From positions 1 to 41,050 of the forward strand of contig URZP01000004.1 in the NCBI GenBank assembly GCA_900552365.1: 41,050 nucleotides of DNA, in the 5' to 3' direction. The position numbers were made by a program, and so were the translations under genes. The notes under the pieces are model-generated. The model made no database searches, was not told the origin of the DNA, and worked only from the letters and a program-made list of their open reading frames with translations. The stretch comes from an uncultured Coriobacteriaceae bacterium (GTDB taxonomy: Bacteria; Actinomycetota; Coriobacteriia; Coriobacteriales; Eggerthellaceae). Within the stretch, counting starts at the first letter, position 1. Every line of letters starts with the position of its first letter. Shown in pieces: positions 1-7,910 of this stretch.

Positions 1-108
1 ACCGCGCGGGCCGGCAGGTGCGCGGGCCAGCAAGTGCACACGACGGCACCGCGGCCGCGAAATACAGCCGCACCCGAACGGCGGGCGCGCGGGCCGAGCC
101 TATGAGCT

Positions 109-130
109 TGCACAGATTTTCCTATTTTGC
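109..130 (-). repeat. diverged inverted copy of the 30-bp repeat
   Basis: The plus-strand sequence here matches the reverse complement of the repeat core at 19 of 22 positions (tgcac, gattttcc and ttttgc blocks conserved). It lies in the opposite orientation to the copies at 238 and 310, so a larger inverted repeat spans the region. Confidence 0.6.
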
Positions 131-237
131 GAGGAATTGCCGGTTGGCTCGCTTCGATATTGCTCGACAAACGATCATTTAGCCGGAATCTTGCCAAAAA
201 GAAGCCCTTACCCCGATCGATCCTAGAGAAAAACAGC

Positions 238-267
238 GCAAAACGGGAAAATCCGTGCACCCGAGCG
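238..267 (+). repeat. 30-bp direct repeat, copy 1
   Basis: Identical over 30 bp to 310-339. Within the unit, GTGCA...TGCAC ends and a CGG/CCG pair can fold into a short hairpin with an AAA bulge and a GAAAAT loop (clearest in copy 2, which is preceded by GT). It lies downstream of priA, so on the minus strand it would be transcribed in the 3' region of that gene. Confidence 0.85.
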
Positions 268-309
268 GCGAGCGCGCAGCGACAGGCGCGCCAAGCTGCT
301 CCAGCCGGT

Positions 310-339
310 GCAAAACGGGAAAATCCGTGCACCCGAGCG
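310..339 (+). repeat. 30-bp direct repeat, copy 2
   Basis: Exact copy of 238-267, 72 bp further on. Read with its 5' neighbour, the fold is GTGCA-AAA-CGG-GAAAAT-CCG-TGCAC: an 8-bp stem with a three-base bulge. No coding role is apparent. Confidence 0.85.
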
Positions 340-366
340 CTCCACCATACGCCCGAGCGCTCCACC
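332..366 (+). repeat. 15-bp tandem duplication (period 20)
   Basis: The 15-mer cccgagcgctccacc occurs at 332-346 and again at 352-366. The first copy overlaps the end of the 30-bp repeat, so this part seems to have grown by local duplication. Confidence 0.8.
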
Positions 367-412
367 GCGCGGCTCGGCGGGCGGCAGGACGCAGGCAGCC
401 CGCCCAACACCA

Positions 413-2734
413 CTACAGCAAGTCGTCCGGATCGATGTCGACGGCAACACTGACCTGCGGGTTTGGCTTGCGCTTACGAAACAGCGGCAGCAAAACCTCC
501 GAAATGTCGGCCTCGCGCGGGGCCTTCACCAGCACATGCCAGCGATACGTGTTGCGAAGCTTCTCGAGCACGCAAGCAGACGCCGGGTACACGCGCCAGT
601 CGTCCCCGCCAAAATCGCGCACGTGGGCGCGGACCTGCGCCTCGACCTCGGATGCGCATGCCGAAACCGCCTGCTCGTTTTTACCCCACACCAAGATGTT
701 CGCCATGCGAACATAAGGCGGATAGCCAAGGGCTTTTCGCTTCGGCAGCTCATCGCGCAGGAACATCGCGCGGTCGTAGCGCGCCGCCGCAACGATGGGC
801 GCAGACGAGGCCTCGTAGGTTTGCACCATGACGCGGCCCTCCAAGTCGGCGCGACCCGCACGGCCCGCCACCTGCTCGATCAAATCGAACGTGCGCTCCG
901 CTGCATGATAGTCGGGCAAGTGCAGCTGCGTGTCGGCATTGATGACGCCGACCAAGGTGACGTCCTTGAAGTCAAGGCCCTTCGCGATCATCTGCGTGCC
1001 AAGCAGCACAGCTGCCTGGGCCTGGCCGAATTCCTCAAGAAGGCGCTGGTGGGCGCCCTTGGCACTGGTGGTGTCGGCATCCATGCGGATGATGGGCACT
1101 TCCCCGCCAAGTCCCTCGAAGCTGTCGATGAGCACGCGAAGATCGGCCTCGACGCGCTGGGTACCCGCGCCGAACTTCTTCAGGTACGGGCTTCCGCACT
1201 CGGGGCACGTGGGCGGCGTGGGAACGCGATACCCGCAATGGTGGCAAATCAGCTGGTTGCCGCGCTCGTGATAGGTCAACGACGTCGAGCACGACGGGCA
1301 GGTGGGCACGAAACCGCAGTCGCGGCACAGCAGGAATTTCGCGAAGCCGCGCTGATTCAACAGCAGAACCGCTTTGTGACCTGCACGAAGCTCGGCCTCG
1401 AGCGCCTTCGAGAGCGAACGCGAGAACATCGAGCGCGACCCCGACCCGAACTCGCGGGCCATGTCGACGATCTTGATCTGGGGCATGGGATTGCCGTTGG
1501 CTCGCTCGGGGAGCTCGACCTGATGCCACTGCGGGTCCTTCGCCGCGTTGTACAGGCTCTCGATGGAAGGCGTCGCCGAACCCAGGATGACCGTCGCCTT
1601 CGAACGGCGCGCCATCCAAACAGCGACGTCACGCGCATGATAACGCGGGGCGCTATCCTGTTTGTACGAGCCCTCGTGTTCCTCGTCGATGATGATGAGG
1701 CCCAAGTTGCTAAGCGGCGTGAACAGAGCGCTTCGCGCACCGACCACCACGCGTGCCGCGCCCGACCTGATGAAATCCCACTGGTCGTAACGCTCGCCTT
1801 GGCTCATGCGCGAGTGCATGACGGCAACCGTGTCCCCGAAACGGCCGCGGAAACGGGCAACCGTTTGCGGGGTAAGCGAGATCTCGGGCACCAGAACGCA
1901 CGCCGTGCGACCCTGGGCAAGCACGAGCTCGATGGCCTGCAGATAGACCTCGGTTTTTCCCGAACCGGTAACTCCGTCAACCAAAACGACATCACCGCAA
2001 GCTCGATCGTTTGCTTCGCCGATAACGCGCAGCGCCTCGGCCTGACCGGGCGTGAGCGCGGGTTTTTCCGTTGGCTGGAACGCGCCCGTTTCGACGCCGC
2101 GCATGCGACGGCGGCGCTCGATGCGCACCACGCCGTTCGATTCGAGCGTCTTCAAAACCGAGGACACCGCGCCGAACTCCATGGCCAGCTCGGCCACGCG
2201 CAGTTCGCCTTGACGCAGCGCCTCGATGACCGCGATCTGCTTCACCGCGTTCTTTCGCGGCGTGAACGAATCGGCGTTGGGGCCAAGCATCACCCAACGA
2301 TCATCAACCTCGCCGACGGCGGGCTCTTCAAGGCGCCACTCACCCGTGCGCGAGCGCACGATGCGGGGAACTCCCCCAGGCGGCGCGAACAGGCGGATGC
2401 ATGCCGAAAGCGGGGCGATGTAACGTTTGGCCAGGTACTGGGCGCATGCCGCGCCCTCTTCATCGAAATACGGCTGGGAAAGCACGCGAATGATGGGCTT
2501 CAGGCGCGAACGCGACGATCCGGAAACGCCAAGAGACTCGAAGGCACCCGGCTCGTCCGAGTCGCGAACATCGACGATGAAGCCAATGGCCTGCCTGCCG
2601 CCGAACGGCACCAAGCAAGCGCAGCCCACCTGCACCTCCATGCCGTCGTCGACAACGTCGTCCGAGACCAAGTAGGTGTATGGGGCGTCAAGCGCCTGCG
2701 TGGGGATGTCCAATATGATTGAAGCGAGTTTCAT
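413..2734 (-). CDS. priA: PriA, primosomal replication restart helicase
   Basis: 773 residues. PriA is the 3'-5' DNA helicase that recognises stalled forks and reloads the replicative helicase. The sequence shows an N-terminal DNA-binding part, a Walker A motif GVTGSGKTEVY, a Walker B/DEAH-type box IIIDEEHEGSYKQ, the ARYHARDVAVWMARR segment that follows it, and the family's zinc-binding insert with paired cysteines (CRDCGFVPTCPSC, CHHCGYRVPTPPTCPECG). The helicase C-terminal half holds LLGTQMIAKGLDFKDVTLVG and QVAGRAGR. The length is normal. It is a single gene, separated from metK by about 245 bp that carries the metK terminator and presumably the priA promoter. Confidence 0.97.
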   Translation of the reverse strand: MKLASIILDIPTQALDAPYTYLVSDDVVDDGMEVQVGCACLVPFGGRQAIGFIVDVRDSDEPGAFESLGVSGSSRSRLKPIIRVLSQPYFDEEGAACAQYLAKRYIAPLSACIRLFAPPGGVPRIVRSRTGEWRLEEPAVGEVDDRWVMLGPNADSFTPRKNAVKQIAVIEALRQGELRVAELAMEFGAVSSVLKTLESNGVVRIERRRRMRGVETGAFQPTEKPALTPGQAEALRVIGEANDRACGDVVLVDGVTGSGKTEVYLQAIELVLAQGRTACVLVPEISLTPQTVARFRGRFGDTVAVMHSRMSQGERYDQWDFIRSGAARVVVGARSALFTPLSNLGLIIIDEEHEGSYKQDSAPRYHARDVAVWMARRSKATVILGSATPSIESLYNAAKDPQWHQVELPERANGNPMPQIKIVDMAREFGSGSRSMFSRSLSKALEAELRAGHKAVLLLNQRGFAKFLLCRDCGFVPTCPSCSTSLTYHERGNQLICHHCGYRVPTPPTCPECGSPYLKKFGAGTQRVEADLRVLIDSFEGLGGEVPIIRMDADTTSAKGAHQRLLEEFGQAQAAVLLGTQMIAKGLDFKDVTLVGVINADTQLHLPDYHAAERTFDLIEQVAGRAGRADLEGRVMVQTYEASSAPIVAAARYDRAMFLRDELPKRKALGYPPYVRMANILVWGKNEQAVSACASEVEAQVRAHVRDFGGDDWRVYPASACVLEKLRNTYRWHVLVKAPREADISEVLLPLFRKRKPNPQVSVAVDIDPDDLL

Positions 2735-2891
2735 GGGTCCCAGTTTAGATCATGGCGACGGCGATCGCGAATGCGTCACGAGGCACGTGGAAAAAGCACG
2801 GCGGAATAGAAGCTGAGCGCGAAGGGCGACAGGACTAGCGCCGAAGACAATCGCGTCGCGCAGCAGCGCCCACCCGCGTCCGAACCCGCCC

Positions 2892-2925
2892 AAAGAAAAA
2901 CCGCCCGCGCCGAAAGCGCAGACGG
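2892..2925 (-). terminator. intrinsic terminator of metK
   Basis: On the minus strand a 10-bp stem (ccgtctgcgc against gcgcgggcgg, two G-U pairs) with loop TTTCG is followed directly by TTTTTCTTT. It starts about 55 bp after the metK stop. Confidence 0.85.
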
Positions 2926-2980
2926 CATATTCAACTTGCACGCGACGCGAGACACGCCGGCAAATTCAACGCGAAAACAA

Positions 2981-4240
2981 CTACAAACCGCAGGCGGCGC
3001 GAAGCTCGTCGACGCGGTTCGTCTTCTCCCACGTGAACTCGTCAAGCTCGCGGCCGAAGTGACCGTAGTTCGAGGTCTTGCGGTAAATCGGACGACGAAG
3101 GTCGAGCGTGTCGATGATGGCGGCCGGACGCAGGTCGAAAACCTTGGAAACAGCAGCCTCGATGTCGGCCTCGGCCACTTTGTTGGTGCCGAAGGCGTTC
3201 ACGTAAATGGACAGCGGGCGCGCAACGCCAATAGCGTAGGCAAGCTCGATCTCGCACTTGTCGGCCAAGCCGGCGACGACGATGTTCTTGGCAACCCAGC
3301 GGGCAGCGTATGCGGCGGAACGGTCGACTTTGGTGCAATCCTTGCCCGAGAACGCGCCGCCACCGTGGCGACCCATGCCGCCGTACGTGTCGACGATGAT
3401 CTTGCGGCCGGTAAGGCCGGTGTCGCCCATAGGACCGCCAACCACGAAACGGCCGGTGGGGTTCACGAAGATCTCGGCGCCTTCCCACGCAACGCCCTCA
3501 GCGTTGAAGACAGGGGCGATGACGTTGGCAATAAGGTCGGCCTTGATCTGGGCGGTTGCCGCTTCGGGCGCATGCTGCGTGGAGATGAGCACCTTCTCGA
3601 CGGCAACGGGCTTGTCGCCCTCGTAGCGAACGGTGACCTGAGTCTTTCCGTCGGGGCGCAGATACGGCAGCACGCCGGTCTTGCGCACCTCGGTCAGACG
3701 CTCGGACAGGCGATGCGCCAGGAAAACGGGCATGGGCATGAGCGTAGAGGTCTCGTTCGTGGCGTAGCCGAACATGACGCCCTGATCGCCTGCACCGATG
3801 CGGTCGTACGCATCGTCGGCGGAAGCCTGGCCGGTCTGGACTTCGTAGGACTCATCGACGCCCATGGCGATGTCGGGCGACTGGGAATGGATGTAATTCG
3901 CAACAGCGCAGGTGCTGGCGTTGAAGCCAAAGTCGTCGCTGGTGTAGCCGATGCTCTCAACCACGCCGCGGACGATGCTGTCGACGTCGACGTAAGCCTG
4001 AGTGCGAACCTCGCCCATGACGGTGATGATGCCGGTGGTGGTGAACGTCTCGACAGCCGCGCGGACGCTGGATACGTCAGCCGCTGCCCCGTCAGGGCCA
4101 ACGTAGCCCTGCTCTGCAAGCTCGGCCTCGCGCGTGAGGATTGCGTCGAGGATCGCATCCGAGATTTGGTCGCAGATCTTGTCGGGGTGGCCTTCGGTCA
4201 CCGATTCGGACGTGAACAGATAAGAACGAGTATCTGCCAT
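2981..4240 (-). CDS. metK: S-adenosylmethionine synthetase MetK
   Basis: 419 residues. Makes S-adenosylmethionine from methionine and ATP. Three MetK domains are visible: the start FTSESVTEGHPDKICDQISDAILD with the ATP/methionine-binding His, the central GAGDQGVMFGYATNET motif, and the GGGAFSGKDCTKVDRS loop near residue 275, followed by the DLRPAAII C-terminal part. The start ATG has an AGGAG ribosome-binding site (cttaggagag-type context at about 4247-4252). The leader of about 210 bp is strongly folded (separate entry). The product supplies the two radical SAM enzymes and the methyltransferases in this window, but the genes are not otherwise linked. Confidence 0.98.
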   Translation of the reverse strand: MADTRSYLFTSESVTEGHPDKICDQISDAILDAILTREAELAEQGYVGPDGAAADVSSVRAAVETFTTTGIITVMGEVRTQAYVDVDSIVRGVVESIGYTSDDFGFNASTCAVANYIHSQSPDIAMGVDESYEVQTGQASADDAYDRIGAGDQGVMFGYATNETSTLMPMPVFLAHRLSERLTEVRKTGVLPYLRPDGKTQVTVRYEGDKPVAVEKVLISTQHAPEAATAQIKADLIANVIAPVFNAEGVAWEGAEIFVNPTGRFVVGGPMGDTGLTGRKIIVDTYGGMGRHGGGAFSGKDCTKVDRSAAYAARWVAKNIVVAGLADKCEIELAYAIGVARPLSIYVNAFGTNKVAEADIEAAVSKVFDLRPAAIIDTLDLRRPIYRKTSNYGHFGRELDEFTWEKTNRVDELRAACGL

Positions 4241-4270
4241 TTTGACTCTCCTATTTTCTCGTTGTCTTGC

Positions 4271-4407
4271 GGCGCCTCTACGCAGGTTCGTTACTATTCC
4301 CTGCTAAGGCGCCAAAAAGCAGTCTTACCAGTTTTATCGCATCAGCACCCCAACTTGCGACATGCGAAGCATCTTCACGCGCATTCCGCAATCGCAAACC
4401 GGGGTGC
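4271..4407 (-). promoter_or_regulatory. structured 5' leader of metK (two nested hairpins)
   Basis: Read on the minus strand, the leader first forms a three-tier stem: gcacccc/ggggtgc (4401-4407 with 4345-4351), ttgcga/tcgcaa (4392-4397 with 4355-4360) and atgcg/cgcat (4380-4384 with 4362-4366). A second hairpin follows: ggcgcct/aggcgcc (4307-4313 with 4271-4277) with inner gcagg/cctgc (4300-4304 with 4282-4286). All arms pair perfectly. The position ahead of metK suggests a regulatory RNA. I could not match it to the core motifs of the SAM-I, SAM-II, SAM-III (SMK) or SAM-IV riboswitches, so the class is unknown. The first stem could instead end readthrough from the upstream radical SAM gene. 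Confidence 0.55.
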
Positions 4408-4420
4408 AACAAGCGCTACT

Positions 4421-4451
4421 GCGGGACCTTTCAGCCCAATTGCCGTCCCGC
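4421..4451 (-). terminator. hairpin just after the radical SAM gene
   Basis: Inverted repeat gcgggac (4421-4427) / gtcccgc (4445-4451) begins 2 bp after the radical SAM stop codon. There is no clear U-tract, so it may be a weak or Rho-assisted terminator or a 3'-end stabiliser. Confidence 0.5.
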
Positions 4452-4452
4452 C

Positions 4453-5997
4453 TTAGTGCGAATGCTCGGCCTTCAGCTTCTCGAGCGGGGTGTTGCCGAC
4501 AAAGCCGGTCTCCTCGTACTTCTTGACGTCCGACTCGGCCATGCCGACGTACACGCGATCGCGGTAGGGACGGCGCGGGTCGTCGGGGTCGTTCCAAATA
4601 CGGTCGGCAACCTCGGCCCATGCCTCGGCGCGCGGGCGCATCTTCTCGGTCAGGTCACGGGCGTCCTCGGGATGCTCAAGATCGGTGGAGTAGGCTCCTG
4701 CTGCCTCGACCATGTCAGCCAACCTGCCGGTGTTCTCGTAAATCGGGCACGGACGAAGCAGGTTCTCGCCGTCGAAGGGCTGGTTCTCGTAGTACTGCAT
4801 GAACAGGGGCGAGCGCAGCGCGTCAAGCAACGACACCTCGCGGATGTTGGCGTTGGAGTAATGCGCGAACACGCAGGGCTCGACGTCGCCCTTGGCGTTG
4901 ATGTGCAAGTACCTGCGGCCACCGGCGATGCAGCCGCCAACGAACTCGCCGTCGTTCTGGAAGTCGAGAGTGAACAGCGGCTTCTCCTCGCGAGCGCGCT
5001 TGACGAAGCGATAGAGCTGCTCGCGCTGCTCGGGCGTGGCCATAAGCTCGCAATCCTTCGTGGAGTAGCCAACCGGCATGAAGGTGAAGATCCATGCGAA
5101 CAGAACGCCCTGGTCAATAAGCCAATCGAAGAACTTGTCGGACACCAAGGCGTCGGAGTTTTGCGACGTGTGGCAAAGCGACACGCCAAACGGAAGGCCG
5201 GCCTCGCGCAGCAGCTTCATGGCATGATCGATCTTGTTGAAGGTGCCTTCGCCGCGGCGGACGTCGGTTGCCTCGCCAATACCCTCGACCGAGATGGCGG
5301 GTACGAAGTTCTTCACGCGGATCATGTCCTGAACGAACGCCTCGTCGATGAGCGTTGCGTTCGTGAACGACAGGAACGTGCAGTCGGGATGCGCCTCGCA
5401 CAGCTTGATAAGGTCGTGCTTGCGGACCAAAGGCTCGCCGCCGGTGTAGATGTACATATGAACACCCAGCTCGACGCCCTGGTTGATGATGGATTCGATC
5501 TCTTCATAAGTAAGGTTCAGCTTGTTGCCGTACTCGGCGGCCCAGCAGCCAGTGCAATGAAGGTTGCACGCGCTGGTAGGGTCAAGCAGGATAGCCCACG
5601 GGATGTTGCACTTCAGCGCCTTGCGGTTGTGCTCCTGCATGCCCCAAGCAATAAGGTTGCTATCAACCACGAACGTCTTCAGCAGCTGCGGGATAACCTC
5701 GGGGTTCAGCTCGAGGATCTTCATGATCAGCTGATACCAGTTGCTTTTCGCCTCGATGGCTTGGCGCATGGTTTCGCGTTGCGTGGGGAACAAGTTCTTG
5801 GGCGCAAGCTTGTCCAGCATGTTCATGACCTTGTGGATGTTGGCCTCGGGGTCTTCCATGACGTAGTCGATGAGCTTGTACATGGCAGCATGCTTGATCT
5901 TCTCGGACGGGCCGATCTTGGCAAGCTTGGCCTTGTCTTCGGGGCTCAGCTCGAACGAGGGTGCTGTCGCAACGGTCTCGTGGATCTCTTCGGTCAT
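4453..5997 (-). CDS. radical SAM enzyme with C-terminal cysteine cluster, function unknown
   Basis: 514 residues. The radical SAM core follows a helical N-terminal part of about 130 residues. The CX3CX2C motif is Cys144, Cys148 and Cys151 within DPTSACNLHCTGC, and GGEP at 186-189 is the SAM-binding motif. In the C-terminal part GGCIAGG, VEPCVFAHYSNANIREVSL and LRPCPIYEN resemble a shortened SPASM/twitch auxiliary 4Fe-4S site. The gene is transcribed divergently from a TetR regulator across a 276-bp gap, so that regulator may control it. The substrate cannot be read from the sequence. Small-molecule or peptide modification are both possible. Family assignment is firm, role is not. Confidence 0.9.
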   Translation of the reverse strand: MTEEIHETVATAPSFELSPEDKAKLAKIGPSEKIKHAAMYKLIDYVMEDPEANIHKVMNMLDKLAPKNLFPTQRETMRQAIEAKSNWYQLIMKILELNPEVIPQLLKTFVVDSNLIAWGMQEHNRKALKCNIPWAILLDPTSACNLHCTGCWAAEYGNKLNLTYEEIESIINQGVELGVHMYIYTGGEPLVRKHDLIKLCEAHPDCTFLSFTNATLIDEAFVQDMIRVKNFVPAISVEGIGEATDVRRGEGTFNKIDHAMKLLREAGLPFGVSLCHTSQNSDALVSDKFFDWLIDQGVLFAWIFTFMPVGYSTKDCELMATPEQREQLYRFVKRAREEKPLFTLDFQNDGEFVGGCIAGGRRYLHINAKGDVEPCVFAHYSNANIREVSLLDALRSPLFMQYYENQPFDGENLLRPCPIYENTGRLADMVEAAGAYSTDLEHPEDARDLTEKMRPRAEAWAEVADRIWNDPDDPRRPYRDRVYVGMAESDVKKYEETGFVGNTPLEKLKAEHSH

Positions 5998-6273
5998 TGC
6001 CGTTCCTTCCTATTCACAACGCCCGCGGCGCTGGTCGCTCTCCCGTTCGCTTTTTGGCGAACCCGCGACGTTATTGCTAGTCCACAAGCAATGTCTATTC
6101 ACCAGATATTGTTTGTTCCACACCTGTAGACTATACTTGTTGTGCGGATAACGCAACACGGAACGGATGACCGATTAGAATTCGTTACCAAACCGAAATG
6201 CTCATTTCTTAGCCGTTTGCGCATTTTTCAACGGCCGAGTATTTATCGAAACACAAAAAGGAAGTGTCCGAAA
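5998..6273. promoter_or_regulatory. divergent promoter region, radical SAM gene / tetR
   Basis: A 276-bp AT-richer gap between two divergent starts. On the plus strand a good sigma70-type pair is present: TTGTTT (6109-6114), 17 bp, TATACT (6132-6137). Just downstream, TTGTGCGGATAACGCAA is an imperfect inverted repeat that overlaps the expected transcription start and is a candidate TetR operator. The tetR start has AAGGAAG (about 6259-6265). The minus-strand promoter is less clear. Confidence 0.55.
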
Positions 6274-6900
6274 ATGACTGAGAACGATGCCAAACGCCCC
6301 GCTCAGCCGAAACTTGATCGACGCATCGTCCGCACGCGCAAGGCAATCAACACCGCACTTGACAAGCTGCTTAGCGAGAACGACGTCTCAAAGATCACCG
6401 TCAGCGCCATCGCCCGCGAGGCCGACATCGACCGCAAGACCTTCTATCTTCACTACCCCTCGATCGACAGCCTGCTGACGCATCGCGCGGAAGAAATCAT
6501 CGAGCACGTCATCGACATCATCCGCGGGCATTCCGAAGAAACCCGCAAGCAGCGCATCCACGGGATCCTTGCCGACATCAACAAATCAATCGTCGAAAAC
6601 CTGGGCTTTTACGAGCACACGGCTCATTCGCTGCCCGTCAACGCGATGATCGATCTGATGGGTCGCTCGGCCAAGCCCGCGTTCGCCGCAACCGGAGTCG
6701 ACACGCACCTGATGGACGACGTGGAGTTCCGCATGCGCATGAGCTTCTACTTGTCGGGCGCCCTGATGCTGTACCGCAGTTGGGTTCTGTCCGACCATTC
6801 TACGCCCATCGAGCGAATCTCGGAGCTGCTTGAGGAAACTCTCGACACCGATTCGTTCCCCGCCCTGAACCTCAGTCGAATAGCGAGAACTAGAACATGA
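6274..6900 (+). CDS. TetR-family transcriptional regulator
   Basis: 208 residues from the ATG at 6274, chosen because AAGGAAG sits about 9 bp upstream and the protein then begins MTENDAKRPAQPKLDRR. Further upstream the open frame has no family similarity. Residues 16-62 form the TetR helix-turn-helix: RIVRTRKAINTALDKLL, then VSKITVSAIAREADIDRKTFYLHY. The C-terminal domain is divergent, so the ligand is unknown. The stop overlaps the start of the next gene by 4 bp (ATGA), so it is co-translated with the hydrolase and ATP-grasp genes. It faces the radical SAM gene. It is likely an autorepressor of the local operon. Confidence 0.9.
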   Translation: MTENDAKRPAQPKLDRRIVRTRKAINTALDKLLSENDVSKITVSAIAREADIDRKTFYLHYPSIDSLLTHRAEEIIEHVIDIIRGHSEETRKQRIHGILADINKSIVENLGFYEHTAHSLPVNAMIDLMGRSAKPAFAATGVDTHLMDDVEFRMRMSFYLSGALMLYRSWVLSDHSTPIERISELLEETLDTDSFPALNLSRIARTRT

Positions 6901-7757
6901 GCGAGAACCAGGACCCCCGCGAAAAAACGTCGTTCGCAAACGACAACGCACAGAGCGCGGACAAGGCCGCGAACGCAAAGAGCGTCGAAGGCGCTCAGGA
7001 TGCAGGTTGCACCACCGAAGAGGCTCCGACACCGAAACCCCTGGTAGCGGTTTCGTTTCAGTTCGAAGACGAAATCCCTGCGTTCTCAATTCGCGCAAAC
7101 TACCTTGATTTCCTGAAGCTCGCAGGCGTGTCGCCCATCATCCTTCTTCCGCAGGAGAACCCGGCCGACGTGGAAGCTATCCTTGGACGGGTTGACGGCG
7201 TTCTTATCCCAGGCGGCGACGACATCGACCCCATGCTGTACGGCCGCCAGCGCGCTGCCGCAAGCGACAACCCTGTCGTCGCGCGTGATGGCATCGAGCC
7301 GGTGATCGTTCGTTATTGCATCGAGCACGACCTTCCCTTCTTGGGAATATGCCGCGGCTTTCAGATGGTCAACGTGGTGTGCGGGGGAACGCTGTGCCAG
7401 GACATCAACAAGCTCCCGTTCGACCACGAGGAACATTGGCGCATCGAGGACCCGTTCGATGCCGTTCATGAAGTCGTGCCCGTCGAAGGCACGCCCACCG
7501 CGCGCATCTTCGGAACCGAACCGTTCGGCACGAACACCATCCACCACCAAACCATCGAGGACATGGCTCCTTCGCTTACCGTTGACGCACTGTCCGAAGA
7601 CGGCCTGATCGAAGCCGTGTCGCATCCAGACTGCTCCTTCTTCGTGGGCGTGCAGTGGCACCCCGAGTTCGCACCCGAATCGCCGTTCGGCGCCCCGCTT
7701 GCCAAAGCGTTCGGCGACGCTTGCAGAAACCGCATGGAAAAACGCCATCGGGAGTAA
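6897..7757 (+). CDS. class I glutamine amidotransferase-like gamma-glutamyl hydrolase (peptidase C26, PuuD-like)
   Basis: 286 residues. The family (PuuD, gamma-glutamyl-GABA hydrolase, Pfam peptidase C26) cleaves gamma-glutamyl amide bonds. The sequence shows GVLIPGGDDIDPMLYG around residues 101-116, the nucleophile elbow FLGICRGFQMVN with Cys152, and the catalytic His in GVQWHPEFAPE near the end. The first 45 or so residues are a charged low-complexity extension not needed by the family. The start overlaps tetR by 4 bp. The next gene is an ATP-grasp amide ligase, so the pair could hydrolyse and form the same kind of gamma-glutamyl or peptide-polyamine bond. That last point is inference. Confidence 0.92.
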   Translation: MSENQDPREKTSFANDNAQSADKAANAKSVEGAQDAGCTTEEAPTPKPLVAVSFQFEDEIPAFSIRANYLDFLKLAGVSPIILLPQENPADVEAILGRVDGVLIPGGDDIDPMLYGRQRAAASDNPVVARDGIEPVIVRYCIEHDLPFLGICRGFQMVNVVCGGTLCQDINKLPFDHEEHWRIEDPFDAVHEVVPVEGTPTARIFGTEPFGTNTIHHQTIEDMAPSLTVDALSEDGLIEAVSHPDCSFFVGVQWHPEFAPESPFGAPLAKAFGDACRNRMEKRHRE

Positions 7758-7910
7758 CGTTCGCCCCGATCAGCGCGAAACTATCTTCACCGAAACCATC
7801 ACGCAACCCGGCGCGGCGTGCTTCACGCTTGACGCCGGTTCGCAACGGGAGAAGGCGCCGAGACCCGAAGCCCCAACGCCGCCCCGACGATAGAAAGGTG
7901 CATCGAACCC

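Larger units (their letters stand above)
1..412. other. gene-free, repeat-rich region downstream of priA
   Basis: No convincing gene is visible: the short open frames here are proline/arginine/serine-rich and have no recognisable domain. The stretch contains two exact 30-bp direct repeats, a diverged inverted third copy, and a 15-bp tandem duplication (all listed separately). It also contains an inverted repeat, ggcgggc (376-382) against gcccgcc (398-404). That hairpin lies just past the priA stop on the transcribed strand and could help end the transcript, but it has no U-tract. The left edge may cut an upstream unit. Confidence 0.6.

Noticed and set aside
269..284. Possible collapsed copy of the palindromic element
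   Set aside because: Only the internal-loop words match on the minus strand; the outer arms do not pair and there is no inner stem, so it is not listed as a copy.
308..2722. Long open frame (about 800 codons) on the plus strand opposite priA
   Set aside because: It mirrors priA and has no recognisable domain; high-GC codon use in the real gene keeps the antisense frame open. The same holds for the long frames opposite metK, the 4.5-6 kb radical SAM gene, gltX, pncB and ricT.
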